Part shown: piece after piece, positions 1 through 9,900 of the stretch | How the letters are laid out: the number at the start of each line of letters is the position of its first letter | Numbering within the stretch: the stretch's first letter is position 1 | NCBI GenBank assembly: GCA_018266575.1 | Contig: JAFEAE010000007.1 | Span: 1 to 64,000 of the forward strand | Reading direction: 5' to 3' | DNA length: 64,000 nucleotides | Source of the DNA: Bacteroidota bacterium | Lineage (GTDB): Bacteria; Bacteroidota; Bacteroidia; Chitinophagales; Chitinophagaceae | The notes under the pieces: model-generated | What the model was told of the DNA's origin: nothing | The model's input: the letters and a program-made list of their open reading frames with translations, nothing else | Databases searched by the model: none | Position numbers and translations under genes: made by a program

Positions 1-261
1 GGGAGGTCTAATACGCAACGCGGAACGAAACTTCCAGTCGCACTCATAGTGCACCTCTCTTCTTTTCAAATTTATTTTTTCCTTCGCCATTATCTCAAAG
101 AACCAAATCTAAAGGTCGCACTCTTCAACATCAATGCTACTATGAAGCTTCAGTCTTCTCCGCATGTTGTTGGTCAGCGATCAACAACGGCTCTAAAAAT
201 AACCAGTGAGCATCTCATTGTCAATTATCCATTATCAATTCGTCATTGACCATTCACCACA
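1..261. other. Window-edge intergenic stretch without a credible gene
   Basis: I see no convincing gene here. The only open frame (49-249, plus) encodes a composition-biased peptide without a recognisable domain. The right part (about 205-260) is a degenerate run of seven-base units related to ATTATCA and ATTCACC, the same style of spacer repeat found elsewhere in this window. Confidence 0.5.
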
Positions 262-357
262 TCATTTCCTCAGCTTATGCCAAAAAAATGCAACCCCGAA
301 ACCAATCATTACATAGATGATCATTTTGAACAGGCGGTATTTCGTTTTGTTGTTCAT
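262..357 (-). CDS. Possible 31-residue single-pass membrane protein
   Basis: This short frame reads ATG to TGA on the minus strand and encodes 31 residues. A basic N-terminus (MNNKTKYRLFK) is followed by a hydrophobic stretch (about residues 12-26, MIIYVMIGFGVAFFW) and a basic end (HKLRK). That is the layout of a small inner-membrane protein with both ends charged. I do not recognise a family. It stands alone, 225 bases beyond the stop of the dipeptidase gene on the same strand, with no clear promoter consensus. It could be chance, since short hydrophobic frames are common in AT-rich DNA. Confidence 0.35.
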   Translation of the reverse strand: MNNKTKYRLFKMIIYVMIGFGVAFFWHKLRK

Positions 358-582
358 AAACTTTTATAGCAAAATGTTCTTTACTGAAAACAGGTAAACC
401 GGTTTTCAAGAGCGAAAATTTATTGAACGCCAGGAGTAATGCGCTTAATAAAAATCTTGGTTACATGTATTCTTTGTTGAAGGTTTAATACAAGAAGGTA
501 AGCAGCGAAAAATTCTTGCGAAGCAATATACAATGCAATATCGAAAATTGGTTATGGATATAGTTATATTTTCGGGCCGATT

Positions 583-1761
583 TTATTTTGAATTGGCTTT
601 GAATACACGAATGAAATTTCCGCCAAGGATTTTTTCAATATCTTTTTTTGAATAGCCCCTTTGTAATAATGCTTCAGTGATCTTTGGAAAATCCTGCACG
701 CCTTCAAGTCCAAGCGGAGCGGAATCGATCCCATCAAAATCAGAACCTAACCCAACATAATCCACACCAACCAATTTTACGATATAATCGATATGATCGA
801 TAAGCAAATAAAGCGGCGGACGGATCGCTTCGATTTCTTTCGGGTACTTGGCAGACATATAACCGCTCACTTCGTATTCCGGTTTTTTCAATGCGTTCAA
901 CGAATCGAATTCTGCTTTGTGGTGACTGAAAAAAATATCGCGTTTTTTAAAATAATTACTGTCTATAAACCCGGAGAAAAAATTCACATCTATCACACCA
1001 CCGTTTTTTGCAACAGCTTTTATCTGGTCGTCCTTTAAATTCCGTGGCACCGGGCAAATCGCATATACGGAACTGTGAGAAGCGATAACAGGTTTAGTAG
1101 TTGTATTGATCGCATCCCAGAATGTTTGTTCACCTACATGAGAAATATCCACCATCATCCCCAGCTCGTTCATGCGCTTCACAATTTGTTTCCCAAAATC
1201 ATTCAACCCTTTTTTGGGATTAGGAACAGTATTACCCGCTTCATCTTTTGCAGAACTTGCCCAGGATGTACTGTTGTTCCAGGTGAGCGTCATATAGCGG
1301 ACGCCGCGTTTAAACAAACTGTCGAGTTTGTTCAAATCATCTTCTATCATGTGGCCGCCCTCCACGCCCAACATGCATGCTAATTTTTTTTCTTTTACTG
1401 CAGTGAATAATTCTTTAGGTGTAGTAACAATCATCAATTTGTCCGGGTTTCTTTTCACAATCGCGTATAATGAATCGATCTCGATGTTTGCGTATTTAAA
1501 AGCCGTATCTTTTCCAAAGCGTTCGTCGCAAAAAATAGAAAACACCTGCACATCAACACCACCTTCTTTAAACCGTGCAATATCTGATTGCGATTTTCCC
1601 AACAGGTTATTTTCGAAGTCAAGCCCGGCCATAGTAACAGTAGAAAGCACATCGTTATGCGTATCGGTTACGATTGCTTTTTCATGGATCTTTTTATATT
1701 CCTGTGCAACTAAAAAGAAAGGCAGGAGTAGCGTAACGAAAGCAAATGTTGTTTTTCTCAT
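583..1761 (-). CDS. Membrane dipeptidase (renal dipeptidase, peptidase family M19)
   Basis: A zinc dipeptidase of about 392 residues, expected to cleave dipeptides in the periplasm after export. The metal-site motifs of family M19 are present in order: THND near the mature N-terminus, EGGH, DISHVG, ASHS and GSDFDG. The chosen ATG at 1761 gives a normal signal peptide (MRKTTFAFVTLLLPFFLVAQ). The longer frame up to 1824 would add a basic extension and overlap the stop of the upstream gene, so I rejected it. The gene follows the hypothetical gene at 1788-2333 on the same strand with a 26-base gap, which suggests co-transcription. The family call is firm; the substrate is not known. Confidence 0.9.
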   Translation of the reverse strand: MRKTTFAFVTLLLPFFLVAQEYKKIHEKAIVTDTHNDVLSTVTMAGLDFENNLLGKSQSDIARFKEGGVDVQVFSIFCDERFGKDTAFKYANIEIDSLYAIVKRNPDKLMIVTTPKELFTAVKEKKLACMLGVEGGHMIEDDLNKLDSLFKRGVRYMTLTWNNSTSWASSAKDEAGNTVPNPKKGLNDFGKQIVKRMNELGMMVDISHVGEQTFWDAINTTTKPVIASHSSVYAICPVPRNLKDDQIKAVAKNGGVIDVNFFSGFIDSNYFKKRDIFFSHHKAEFDSLNALKKPEYEVSGYMSAKYPKEIEAIRPPLYLLIDHIDYIVKLVGVDYVGLGSDFDGIDSAPLGLEGVQDFPKITEALLQRGYSKKDIEKILGGNFIRVFKANSK

Positions 1762-1787
1762 GATGAATTGTAGCAGTATTGGTTGAA

Positions 1788-2333
1788 TTAATCTTCTTTG
1801 CTTCCTTTTTCCCCGGTAAACCATTGCTCTTTGTTTTTAAAGAGTACATTAAACGTTGTCAGCGATCCGTAAATGCGGGTGATGTATTGCTGCAGGTTTA
1901 CTTTGTCTTCATCGCTTAACAATTTGTGTGCGTTGATCTGCTGTTCCATTACGCGGAGCCTGTCGCGCAGCATCACGATCTTGTGAAAAAAAATTTCAAT
2001 GGGGATTTCTTTTGGTTTCTGTGTTTTATCAAACGGCTGTAACAGCATTGTTCCTTTATTCCATCGTTCGCCGAGGGGGACAACTTCACTAACGCCTCCC
2101 CATAGCCGAAGAATTTTGAGAAGTGACTTTTCTATCTCCGATGATGTTTCAATTTCTGCAGTTACATTTTCAGGAATGATCTCATCCAGATGTGTATCCG
2201 TTTTGTCAACTTCTTTTATTCCATGATGAATAAAAGAAATAAGATAAGTTGCATATTTTACGCCGACAATAACGCCGGGCCCGAATTGTGTGTGCTGTAA
2301 CCTCGTGCCAATGCCTAATGTTGTTTGATCCAT
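1788..2333 (-). CDS. Conserved hypothetical protein with an N-terminal tudor-like motif
   Basis: A soluble protein of 181 residues without signal peptide or membrane segment. The N-terminus (HTQFGPGVIVGV, residues 14-25) resembles the small beta-barrel at the C-terminus of UvrD/PcrA helicases, which binds partner proteins or RNA polymerase. The rest is predicted mostly helical and charged and I do not recognise it. It sits between the beta-lactamase-like gene and the dipeptidase gene on the same strand. A nucleic-acid or polymerase-associated role is only an inference from the short barrel-like motif. Confidence 0.6.
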   Translation of the reverse strand: MDQTTLGIGTRLQHTQFGPGVIVGVKYATYLISFIHHGIKEVDKTDTHLDEIIPENVTAEIETSSEIEKSLLKILRLWGGVSEVVPLGERWNKGTMLLQPFDKTQKPKEIPIEIFFHKIVMLRDRLRVMEQQINAHKLLSDEDKVNLQQYITRIYGSLTTFNVLFKNKEQWFTGEKGSKED

Positions 2334-2401
2334 GATGGTGAGTTGTGAATTGTCAATGGTGAATGTTTTACTTACTGCTTATTACTTATGTCTTACCACT
2401 C

Positions 2402-3694
2402 TCATTCGTTTTCTGCCTGGTAGACCAATTCTTTAAATTTTTCCCCGATATCGCCATGGCTGTTTGGTGTTTGTTGTGTCATAAAAAGACATACCAATTT
2501 ATCTTTTGGATCAGCCCAGTACGACGTTCCAAAAAACCCGCCCCAGGAAAAACTTCCTTCATTCCATGGCCCTCTTGCTGCGCCTAACGGGGTAACTACT
2601 TCAAAACCCAACCCGAAATTGTTTATATCATCAAACATAAAATGAAGTTGCCCGCTGGTCATCATTTCAACTGTGCGTTTTGAAAGAATGCGGTGACCAT
2701 TATATTCCCCGCCATTAAGGAACATCTGTAAAAACACAGCATAATCAAATGCGGTTGATGAAAGCCCCGCGCCACCGGAAAAATAATGTTTGGTGATAAG
2801 CGGATATGCAGGATCAACGCCAAAATGGTGTGCATCCCATTTGATGATATGATTGAGGGAATCTTCCGTATAAACCGTTGTAAGCCGGTTTGTTTTTTCT
2901 TTTGGAAGGTTGAACCATGTATCATTCATGCCCAACGGCTCGCAAATATTTTTGCGGATAAAATTTTCGAGAGTTGTTCCGCTGATCACTTCCACCAAAC
3001 AACCGAGCAGGTCTGTGTTCAATCCGTACATCCATTTGTCGCCAGGTTGGAATTGCAGCGGTAATTTTCCAAGCGTTTTCATTTTATCCAATAATGAAGC
3101 ATCAAAAACGCCAAGGCCGGATGGGATCTTGTTTTTTGCATAGATGGCATTCATCTCCGGCGTTCCTATACCTGCATAACCAATACCGGAAGTATGTGTA
3201 AGTAAATCGCGGATGGTTACATCGCGTTTTGCAGGAACTGTTGTGTACGTGGTATCTTTTGCATTAAATTTTTCAAGCACTGCCTGATGCGCAAACTCAG
3301 GGATGTATTTACTCACGGGATCATCCAACAATAATTTCCCCTCTTCATATAAAATGAGGATAGCCGTGCTCGTTAGTGCCTTGGTTTGTGATGCAATCCG
3401 GAAAATGCCATCTTTCGGCATCATCTTTTTTTTATCGGCATCATCATAACCGAAAGCTTTGTAATAAGCCAGCTTTCCGTTTTTATACACGATAGCTACT
3501 GCGCCGTTAAGCCATTTCTTACTAATGTATTCATTCACTACATTATCAATTCTTGCTAATCTTTCAGCCGACATGCCGCTGGCTTCGGTTTGTAATTGAG
3601 TAGTAAGTACAGGAAGGTTTTGTTTGGCTACCTGCGCTACCGATACAAAAATTAATTGCGTGGCGATAATAAGAACAAGCAGTAGTTTTTTCAT
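2402..3694 (-). CDS. Serine hydrolase of the class C beta-lactamase / EstB family
   Basis: Exported 430-residue hydrolase with a signal peptide (residues 1-20, ending VSVAQ). The catalytic SxxK tetrad is S102-Q-T-K105, within FRIASQTK, and the Tyr of the YxN-like motif lies in KWMYGLNTD. The third box is GGFFGT rather than Lys-Thr-Gly. This pattern is typical of esterase or D-aminopeptidase members rather than true beta-lactamases. It is the first gene of a run of minus-strand genes reaching to 583. The natural substrate cannot be read from sequence, and antibiotic hydrolysis should not be assumed. Confidence 0.85.
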   Translation of the reverse strand: MKKLLLVLIIATQLIFVSVAQVAKQNLPVLTTQLQTEASGMSAERLARIDNVVNEYISKKWLNGAVAIVYKNGKLAYYKAFGYDDADKKKMMPKDGIFRIASQTKALTSTAILILYEEGKLLLDDPVSKYIPEFAHQAVLEKFNAKDTTYTTVPAKRDVTIRDLLTHTSGIGYAGIGTPEMNAIYAKNKIPSGLGVFDASLLDKMKTLGKLPLQFQPGDKWMYGLNTDLLGCLVEVISGTTLENFIRKNICEPLGMNDTWFNLPKEKTNRLTTVYTEDSLNHIIKWDAHHFGVDPAYPLITKHYFSGGAGLSSTAFDYAVFLQMFLNGGEYNGHRILSKRTVEMMTSGQLHFMFDDINNFGLGFEVVTPLGAARGPWNEGSFSWGGFFGTSYWADPKDKLVCLFMTQQTPNSHGDIGEKFKELVYQAENE

Positions 3695-3809
3695 TATTAA
3701 AGGGATTTGCCTTGAAAGAAAAATGGAAAAGTAAGATAGTGAAAATTGCGTGAATTTTTTTTGGAGAAAGTATCGATCATAATACCAACTTCAGATCTTC
3801 TGTGTTTTA

Positions 3810-3830
3810 GTGGCAAAATCAATTTGCCAC
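3810..3830. repeat. Perfect 8-bp inverted repeat in the 3695-3897 spacer
   Basis: GTGGCAAA and TTTGCCAC flank a five-base loop. They are bordered by imperfectly complementary TTCTGTGTTT-like and AAACGCAGAA sequence, making a larger hairpin. It lies between two minus-strand genes and lacks a clean T-run, so it may be a dispersed palindrome rather than a terminator. Confidence 0.5.
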
Positions 3831-3897
3831 CGAAACTCTGAAACGCAGAATTTTTATTCTAACAAATAAAAACTAAAGTTGTAAAGGAGCAGAAAAC

Positions 3898-4707
3898 TCA
3901 AAACGGCAATCTCTCTTTCTTCATTTCGCCGATAGGTTTGTTTTTATTCATCCTGTATTCACGTGCAGCGAGTTTGATGTATTCATCAAAATCATAATCG
4001 GTGGCTGTTTTGGTGAAGTTATAAGACGGTTTGTATTTTATCATGAACGAATCCAGTTCCGGGCTGTTCATGTGTGTTATGCGTTTTACGATTGCTTTAT
4101 TAAAACGGTGATCGACAAATTTATCATGCTCGTCATTGATCAATCTTTTCTGGAAAGCGGCTAATCTTCTATTCCGGTCAAAACGGAACATATTAATGAT
4201 CTCATCTAAATCCAATCCGACACCACCACCGCTGCTTCCGTCACTCAGTTTGAGCTTTGGTTTTGCGTAATCAAAATATTTTGCATAATCCTGCCGGTTC
4301 TGCAACGAATCCATGTGATAATTTCTCGGGGCAACCTGTACCGTTCTTAAAAGTGTAGGCGCAACATGAAGCGCAATATCGAAGTTGCTGTACAGGTTAA
4401 TATTCTTCACCGGAAAAGTATCTGTTGTTCTTCCTAAATAAGAAAAGAAAATGGAATCGGTTTCGTAAACTGTAATAGAATATGTACCGCTTGAATCGGT
4501 AACTGTTCCCCTGCCCGATGTGCTTTGAACGCTGACGGCACGAAGCGGTTGCGTTTTCGTCATATTAAATACCATTCCACGGATCGTTACCTGTTGCCCG
4601 AATGTTTTGCATAGCAAACCCGAAATGGTAAAAGTTAGCAGCAGTAATGAAGATTTGTGTAGAAGATGATGCAAAGGCAACAATTTAAACTGTGATATTA
4701 CTATCAA
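3898..4707 (-). CDS. Exported protein with a carboxypeptidase-regulatory-like domain
   Basis: About 269 residues. After a hydrophobic leader comes a beta-sandwich of the CarboxypepD_reg type (about residues 38-115: VTIRGMVFNMTKTQPLRAVSV, GTYSITV, DSIFFSYLGR), as found at the start of SusC-like proteins but here on its own. The C-terminal half is charged with a glycine-serine patch (DGSSGGGVGLDLDE) and is unrecognised. No ATG precedes the leader. The frame begins at TTG 4707 and other TTG codons follow within 12 residues, so the exact start is uncertain. The protein is probably periplasmic or attached to the outer membrane; its role is unknown. Confidence 0.65.
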   Translation of the reverse strand: MIVISQFKLLPLHHLLHKSSLLLLTFTISGLLCKTFGQQVTIRGMVFNMTKTQPLRAVSVQSTSGRGTVTDSSGTYSITVYETDSIFFSYLGRTTDTFPVKNINLYSNFDIALHVAPTLLRTVQVAPRNYHMDSLQNRQDYAKYFDYAKPKLKLSDGSSGGGVGLDLDEIINMFRFDRNRRLAAFQKRLINDEHDKFVDHRFNKAIVKRITHMNSPELDSFMIKYKPSYNFTKTATDYDFDEYIKLAAREYRMNKNKPIGEMKKERLPF

Positions 4708-4731
4708 AACGGCAATTAATAGGTTTGGGGA

Positions 4732-5334
4732 TTATCTTTTAACTATATTTTGCGAAACGATAACTTCTTCAATTATTTTCGGAAAGAAGCGGTGTTCCAG
4801 CAAATGTACTTTTTGTGCAAGCATTTCCGGCGTATCATTTTTTTCAATAGTACAAGTTGCCTGGAAAATTATTTTTCCGTGATCGTATAATTCATCTACA
4901 TAGTGAATCGTGATGCCGCTTTCTTTTTCCTTTGCCACGATCACTGCTTCATGCACATGATGGCCGAACATCCCTTTGCCACCATATTTTGGTAAAAGTG
5001 CCGGATGAATATTAATGATCTTTCCTGGGAACCTTTGAATTAATGCCGAAGGGATTTTCCATAAAAAACCTGCTAATACAATGAAATCGATTTTATGCAG
5101 GGCAAGAATTTCTACATAAGCATCTCCCCGAAAAAAACGTTCCTTCTCAATTATTATATGTGGAATTTTTTCTTTTTCTGCTATTGAAAGAACGCCTGCC
5201 CCGGCTTTGTTGCAAACAACCAAACTTACTTTAATGAAAGCATGTTGTTTAAAATGATCAATAATTTTCTGTGCATTTGAACCGGCCCCTGAAGCAAAAA
5301 TGGCAATATGCACTGCCGGTGAATTTTCCTGCAT
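4732..5334 (-). CDS. purN: Phosphoribosylglycinamide formyltransferase (GAR transformylase)
   Basis: Cytosolic purine-synthesis enzyme of 200 residues that transfers a formyl group from 10-formyltetrahydrofolate to GAR. The phosphate-binding start (FASGAGSNAQKI), the active-site block NIHPALLPKYGGKGMFG with the catalytic Asn and His, and the downstream Asp in HYVDELYDHG are all present. Length is normal for PurN. It stops 24 bases before the next gene on the same strand. No other purine gene is nearby, so it is isolated from its pathway here. Confidence 0.93.
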   Translation of the reverse strand: MQENSPAVHIAIFASGAGSNAQKIIDHFKQHAFIKVSLVVCNKAGAGVLSIAEKEKIPHIIIEKERFFRGDAYVEILALHKIDFIVLAGFLWKIPSALIQRFPGKIINIHPALLPKYGGKGMFGHHVHEAVIVAKEKESGITIHYVDELYDHGKIIFQATCTIEKNDTPEMLAQKVHLLEHRFFPKIIEEVIVSQNIVKR

Positions 5335-5546
5335 TACCTATTTATTATATTATACGAATGAATAATTAATGGCCGATCTTTTCAGCTCAGCGCACAAAGA
5401 AAAGAAAAAACAACGCAGCGAAAAGAAGTTTTTGCAAACGGTTGCGGAAAGGAATTGTGTTGACAAAAACATGACAAAATGAAATGACAATATGTAGCAA
5501 TTCGCTGAAACTCACGCCAGATAAGGGAAAAAAAATTTTCTGCATG

Positions 5547-5579
5547 TTGATATTTTGTTGAAATCCTGACTTATTTTTG
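5547..5579 (+). promoter_or_regulatory. Bacteroidota-type promoter for the respiratory operon
   Basis: TATTTTTG at 5572-5579 matches the TAnnTTTG -7 box. A TTG at 5547-5549 sits 22 bases upstream. The start codon of actA is about 48 bases further on. This is the only good match in the gap before a run of about 16 kb of co-directional genes. Confidence 0.5.
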
Positions 5580-5626
5580 CAACCGACTCAAGGAGATTTT
5601 TCCATTTATACAATACATTGTATAGT

Positions 5627-6883
5627 ATGCATTATTTAAGACTAATTGCAAGAAACTTATTTCTCAGTATCCTCCTCTTAACAGTAATTTCTGCCGGAAA
5701 TAGTTTGATGGCCCAGGATGGTAAAGCGTTGTTCCAGTCGAATTGTGCATCTTGCCACAATCCGATCAAAGTAGTTACGGGGCCTGCTTTAAAAGGGGTT
5801 ACAGACAGGGTGCCGGATAGTAAACTGCTTCATGCGTGGATAAAGAATAATGCAGCTGTACTCGCTACCGGCAATAAATACTTCACTGACCTCTATAATC
5901 AGTACAATAAAACATCAATGAACCTGTTTCCAAATCTCAGCGATGCGGAAATAGATGCTATACTTAAATATGTAAATTCTTACCAGGCACCGACAGCAGA
6001 AAACGGTGGCGGTGGTGCAACAGCTACGCAAACAGAAAGCGATAACAGTTTGCTATATGGTATCCTTACTATCATTCTTGCTGTTATCATGCTCACACTC
6101 CTCCAGGTAAACAGTAACCTGAGAAAATTGTCTGATGATAAAGAAGGAATTCCTGCTGCAGAACCGATTCCGTTTTACAGAAATAAATCATATATCACTC
6201 TTGTTATTTTACTCCTGTTTGTTGTTGGTGGTTATTATCTGGTGCAAGGGGCTATTGGATTAGGACGTACAAAAAATTACCAACCGGAACAACCTATTTT
6301 CTACTCTCATAAAGTGCATGCAGGCATTAACCAGATCAGTTGTTTATATTGCCATGGCGGTGCATGGGAGAGCAAACATGCTGCCGTTCCTTCTTTGAAT
6401 GTTTGTATGAACTGCCACGCGGCGATCAACGAATATTCAGGTAAAGAAAAATTATACCGTGAAGATGGAGAAGAAGTTGATGGCACACAGGAAATCCAGA
6501 AATTATACAGCTACACGGGTTATGACCCTAAATCCGGTAAATATACCCAGCCGGGAAAACCTATCCAATGGATCAAAATACATAACCTGCCTGATCACGT
6601 TTTCTTCAGCCATGCGCAGCACATCCGCGCAGGTAAAGTACAATGCCAGACCTGCCACGGGCCTATACAGGAAATGAATGAAGTAAAACAATTTGCAGAA
6701 TTAAGCATGGGCTGGTGTATCAATTGCCACCGCACTACTAAGGTTGATTTCCCGGATTCAACCGGCAACAACGGCAACAAATTTTACAGCATATACGAGA
6801 AGTTCCATAAAGATATTAAAGCAGGCGACAGCATTACTGTTGAAAAAATCGGTGGAACAGAGTGCCAGAAATGTCACTATTAA
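5627..6883 (+). CDS. actA: Alternative complex III subunit ActA, multiheme cytochrome c
   Basis: Membrane-anchored periplasmic cytochrome of ACIII, which oxidises menaquinol and passes electrons to cytochrome oxidase. From the ATG at 5627 it has about 418 residues. It carries a signal segment, an N-terminal monoheme domain (CASCH near residue 40), two membrane helices (about 140-165 and 190-210), then CLYCH, CMNCH, CQTCH, CINCH and CQKCH, for six heme sites in all. A TTG nine bases upstream is a possible alternative start. It is the first gene of the actABCDEF block. The extra N-terminal heme domain goes beyond the classic five-heme core of ActA. Confidence 0.93.
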   Translation: MHYLRLIARNLFLSILLLTVISAGNSLMAQDGKALFQSNCASCHNPIKVVTGPALKGVTDRVPDSKLLHAWIKNNAAVLATGNKYFTDLYNQYNKTSMNLFPNLSDAEIDAILKYVNSYQAPTAENGGGGATATQTESDNSLLYGILTIILAVIMLTLLQVNSNLRKLSDDKEGIPAAEPIPFYRNKSYITLVILLLFVVGGYYLVQGAIGLGRTKNYQPEQPIFYSHKVHAGINQISCLYCHGGAWESKHAAVPSLNVCMNCHAAINEYSGKEKLYREDGEEVDGTQEIQKLYSYTGYDPKSGKYTQPGKPIQWIKIHNLPDHVFFSHAQHIRAGKVQCQTCHGPIQEMNEVKQFAELSMGWCINCHRTTKVDFPDSTGNNGNKFYSIYEKFHKDIKAGDSITVEKIGGTECQKCHY

Positions 6884-6985
6884 ACCTCAAACCCTGCAAG
6901 GGTTTTCGGGAATTCTGACTGAGCTTGTTTAGTTTAAATAATAATTAAGTAACAATAAAATTTCCCCTTCAGGGGATCAAGGGGT

Positions 6986-9900
6986 ATGAGTAAAAAATAC
7001 TGGCAAAGTTTCGGAGAACACAGCAACAGCGAGGCTTTTCAGCAATCATTGGAAAATGAATTCAAGGAGGACCTTCCTCTTGACGGGCTTGATGGAAAAG
7101 GATTGCTCGATTCAAAAACACCTCGCCGTGATTTTCTGAAATATTTGGGATTTAGTACTGCAGCTGCTGCACTTGCTGCAAGCTGCGAAATGCCCGTAAA
7201 AAAAGTTATTCCTTATGTGAATAAACCGGAAGACCTTATTCCCGGTGTTGCAAATTATTACGCCACAACTTATGTTTCGGGTGGGGACGCGATTTCCGTT
7301 GTTGCAAAAGTGCGTGACGGAAGGCCTATAAAATTAGAAGGGAATGAACTTTCATCCATAACAAAAGGCGGAACTTCTGCACGTGTACAGGCTGCTGTTC
7401 TTGACCTGTATGATACAGCACGCTTACGTCACCCAAAACAATTTGATGGCAATGTTTTCCAGGAGGTAACTTCTTTTGAAGCATTTGATAAAATGATCGG
7501 TGAGGCTATGAGTGGATTGGCTGGTGCACCGGTTGTTTTGCTTACAGCAACGATCACTTCGCCAACAACCAAACAGATCATTTCTGAATTCCTGGCAAAA
7601 AATCCGGGAAGCCGCCACGTGCAGTATGATTCGGATTCATATAGCGGATTATTATTGGCTAATGAAGCTTCTTACGGAAAAAGGGCAATTCCATCTTACC
7701 GTTTCGATAATGCAAAAGTAATTGTGAGCCTTGGTGCGGACTTTTTGGGAACCTGGTTGTCTCCTGTTGAATTCACCAAACAATATTCAACCGGAAGAAG
7801 AATAAATGAGAAGAACCCGGAAATGAGCAAACATTATCAGTTTGAAAGTTTGTTGTCACCAACAGGCGCGAACGCTGATAACCGTTATACCCATCGTCCT
7901 TCAGAAACGGGTGCTGTTGCATTGGCATTACTTGCGGAATTAGGCGGAAATGTTACTGCCCCGGCATTGGATGAAAAAACTAAAGCAGGAGTTAAAAAAG
8001 CAGCAAAAGATCTTTTAGCAAATAAAGGAAAAGCGCTTGTTGTTTGCGGAAGCAATAATGTAAATATCCAGCTTGTTGTTAATGCAATCAACGAAGCTGT
8101 TGGTGCAAACGGAACAACTATTAACTGGGCAGCACCTGCCCAGATACGCCAGGGAATTGATTCTGATTTTACTTCATTAATTGCAGACCTTGATGCAGGA
8201 AAAGTTGGCGCCTTATTGATCTATGGAGTAAATCCTGCATATGATTATTACGACGCAGATAAATTCAAATCTGCATTGAAGAAAGCAAAAACTACCATTT
8301 CATTTAACGACAGGTTAGATGAAACAACAGAACTTTGTAAGTATGTAATTCCTGCACCACACTTTTTGGAGAGTTGGGGTGATGCAGAAATCAAAACAGG
8401 TTATTATAGTTTTATTCAGCCAACAATCGCTCCACTATTCAAAACAAGAGCATTTGAAGATTCATTATTGAAATGGAGCGGAAGCACATCTACTCACGAA
8501 GATTATTTCAAACAATATTGGATTACAAAATTAGGTGGTGTTGAAGCTTATGAAAAAGCTTTACAGGATGGTGTAGTTGAACCGGCTTCTTCATCCGTTA
8601 GTGGCGGTTCATACAATGCCGGTAAACTTGCAGAAGCTGCAGCGGCAATCAGTGCAACAAAAAAAGGTGGTGCATTTGAATTGATGCTTTATCAAAAAGT
8701 ATCAATGGGTGTTGGCCGCCAGGCAAACAATCCATGGTTATTAGAATTACCAGACCCGATCACAAAAGCTACATGGGACAATTATGTAATCGTATCCCCG
8801 AAAGTTGCAAAAGATAAATGGGGCATTGATCTGAGCGATCGCCGCCAGGCAGATAAATTCGAAGTTCATCCGGAAAGAAACGTAGTAAAAGTAAAAGTTG
8901 GTAATAAAGAATTGACTTTACCTGTACTTGTGATTCCGGGAACACATAATAATGTTATTGGTATTGCTGTTGGTTTTGGAAGACAGAGTGCCAAAGCAGA
9001 AAATACCGGAGATTACATTGGTAAAGCAGTTGTTGATGCCGGTAAAAATGCATTTGCATTTGCGTCGTTTAACGGAACTACAATTGAATGGAGCACTCCA
9101 GATGTTTCATTTGATACAACGAGTGAATTATATAAAGTTGCGCAAACACAAACGCATAATAATTACGAAGGGCGTACTGAAGTTGTAAAAGAATTGACGC
9201 TGGAAGATTTCAAAAAATCACCCGAAGAAATTATTGAAGAAAGGGATGAAGAATTGAAGCCTTATGGCGGATTGAAAAAATTCAAAGAACAAGGAACACT
9301 CTATGGAGTGTATGACAAACCCGGAATTCACTGGGGGATGTCAATTGATATGAACACATGTGTGGGATGTAATGCGTGTGTTGTAGCCTGTCATGCAGAA
9401 AACAATGTACCTGTTGTTGGTAAAGCAGAAGTGTTGCGTTATCACGATATGCACTGGATCCGCATCGACCGTTATTTCGGAACTCCAACAGGAAGCAAGC
9501 TCGATGAGCCGGATGAAGTACAGGTTGTATTCCAGCCTATGCTTTGTCAGCATTGCGACAACGCGCCATGTGAAAACGTTTGTCCTGTCGCAGCTACAAA
9601 CCATAGCAGCGAAGGGTTGAACCAGATGACGTATAACCGTTGTATCGGTACAAGGTATTGTGCTAACAACTGTCCGTTCAAAGTCCGTCGCTTTAACTGG
9701 GCAGATTATACCGGTGCAGATAGTTTCCCTGATAACCAGAAAGGTGTAGTATCTGATGTAACGATGATGATGACAGATGATTTAACGAGAATGGTACTAA
9801 ACCCGGATGTTACCGTTCGTTCAAGAGGTGTAATTGAAAAATGCTCATTCTGCGTTCAGCGTTTGCAGGAAGGAAAATTGAAAGCAAAAAAAGAAAACAG

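Noticed and set aside
49..249. 66-residue open frame at the window start
   Set aside because: No domain or signal, and its 3' part is made of the degenerate heptamer-like spacer; no convincing promoter.
2402..3694. Antibiotic resistance beta-lactamase
   Set aside because: SxxK is present but the third box is GGFFGT, typical of esterase or peptidase-like relatives; resistance cannot be inferred.
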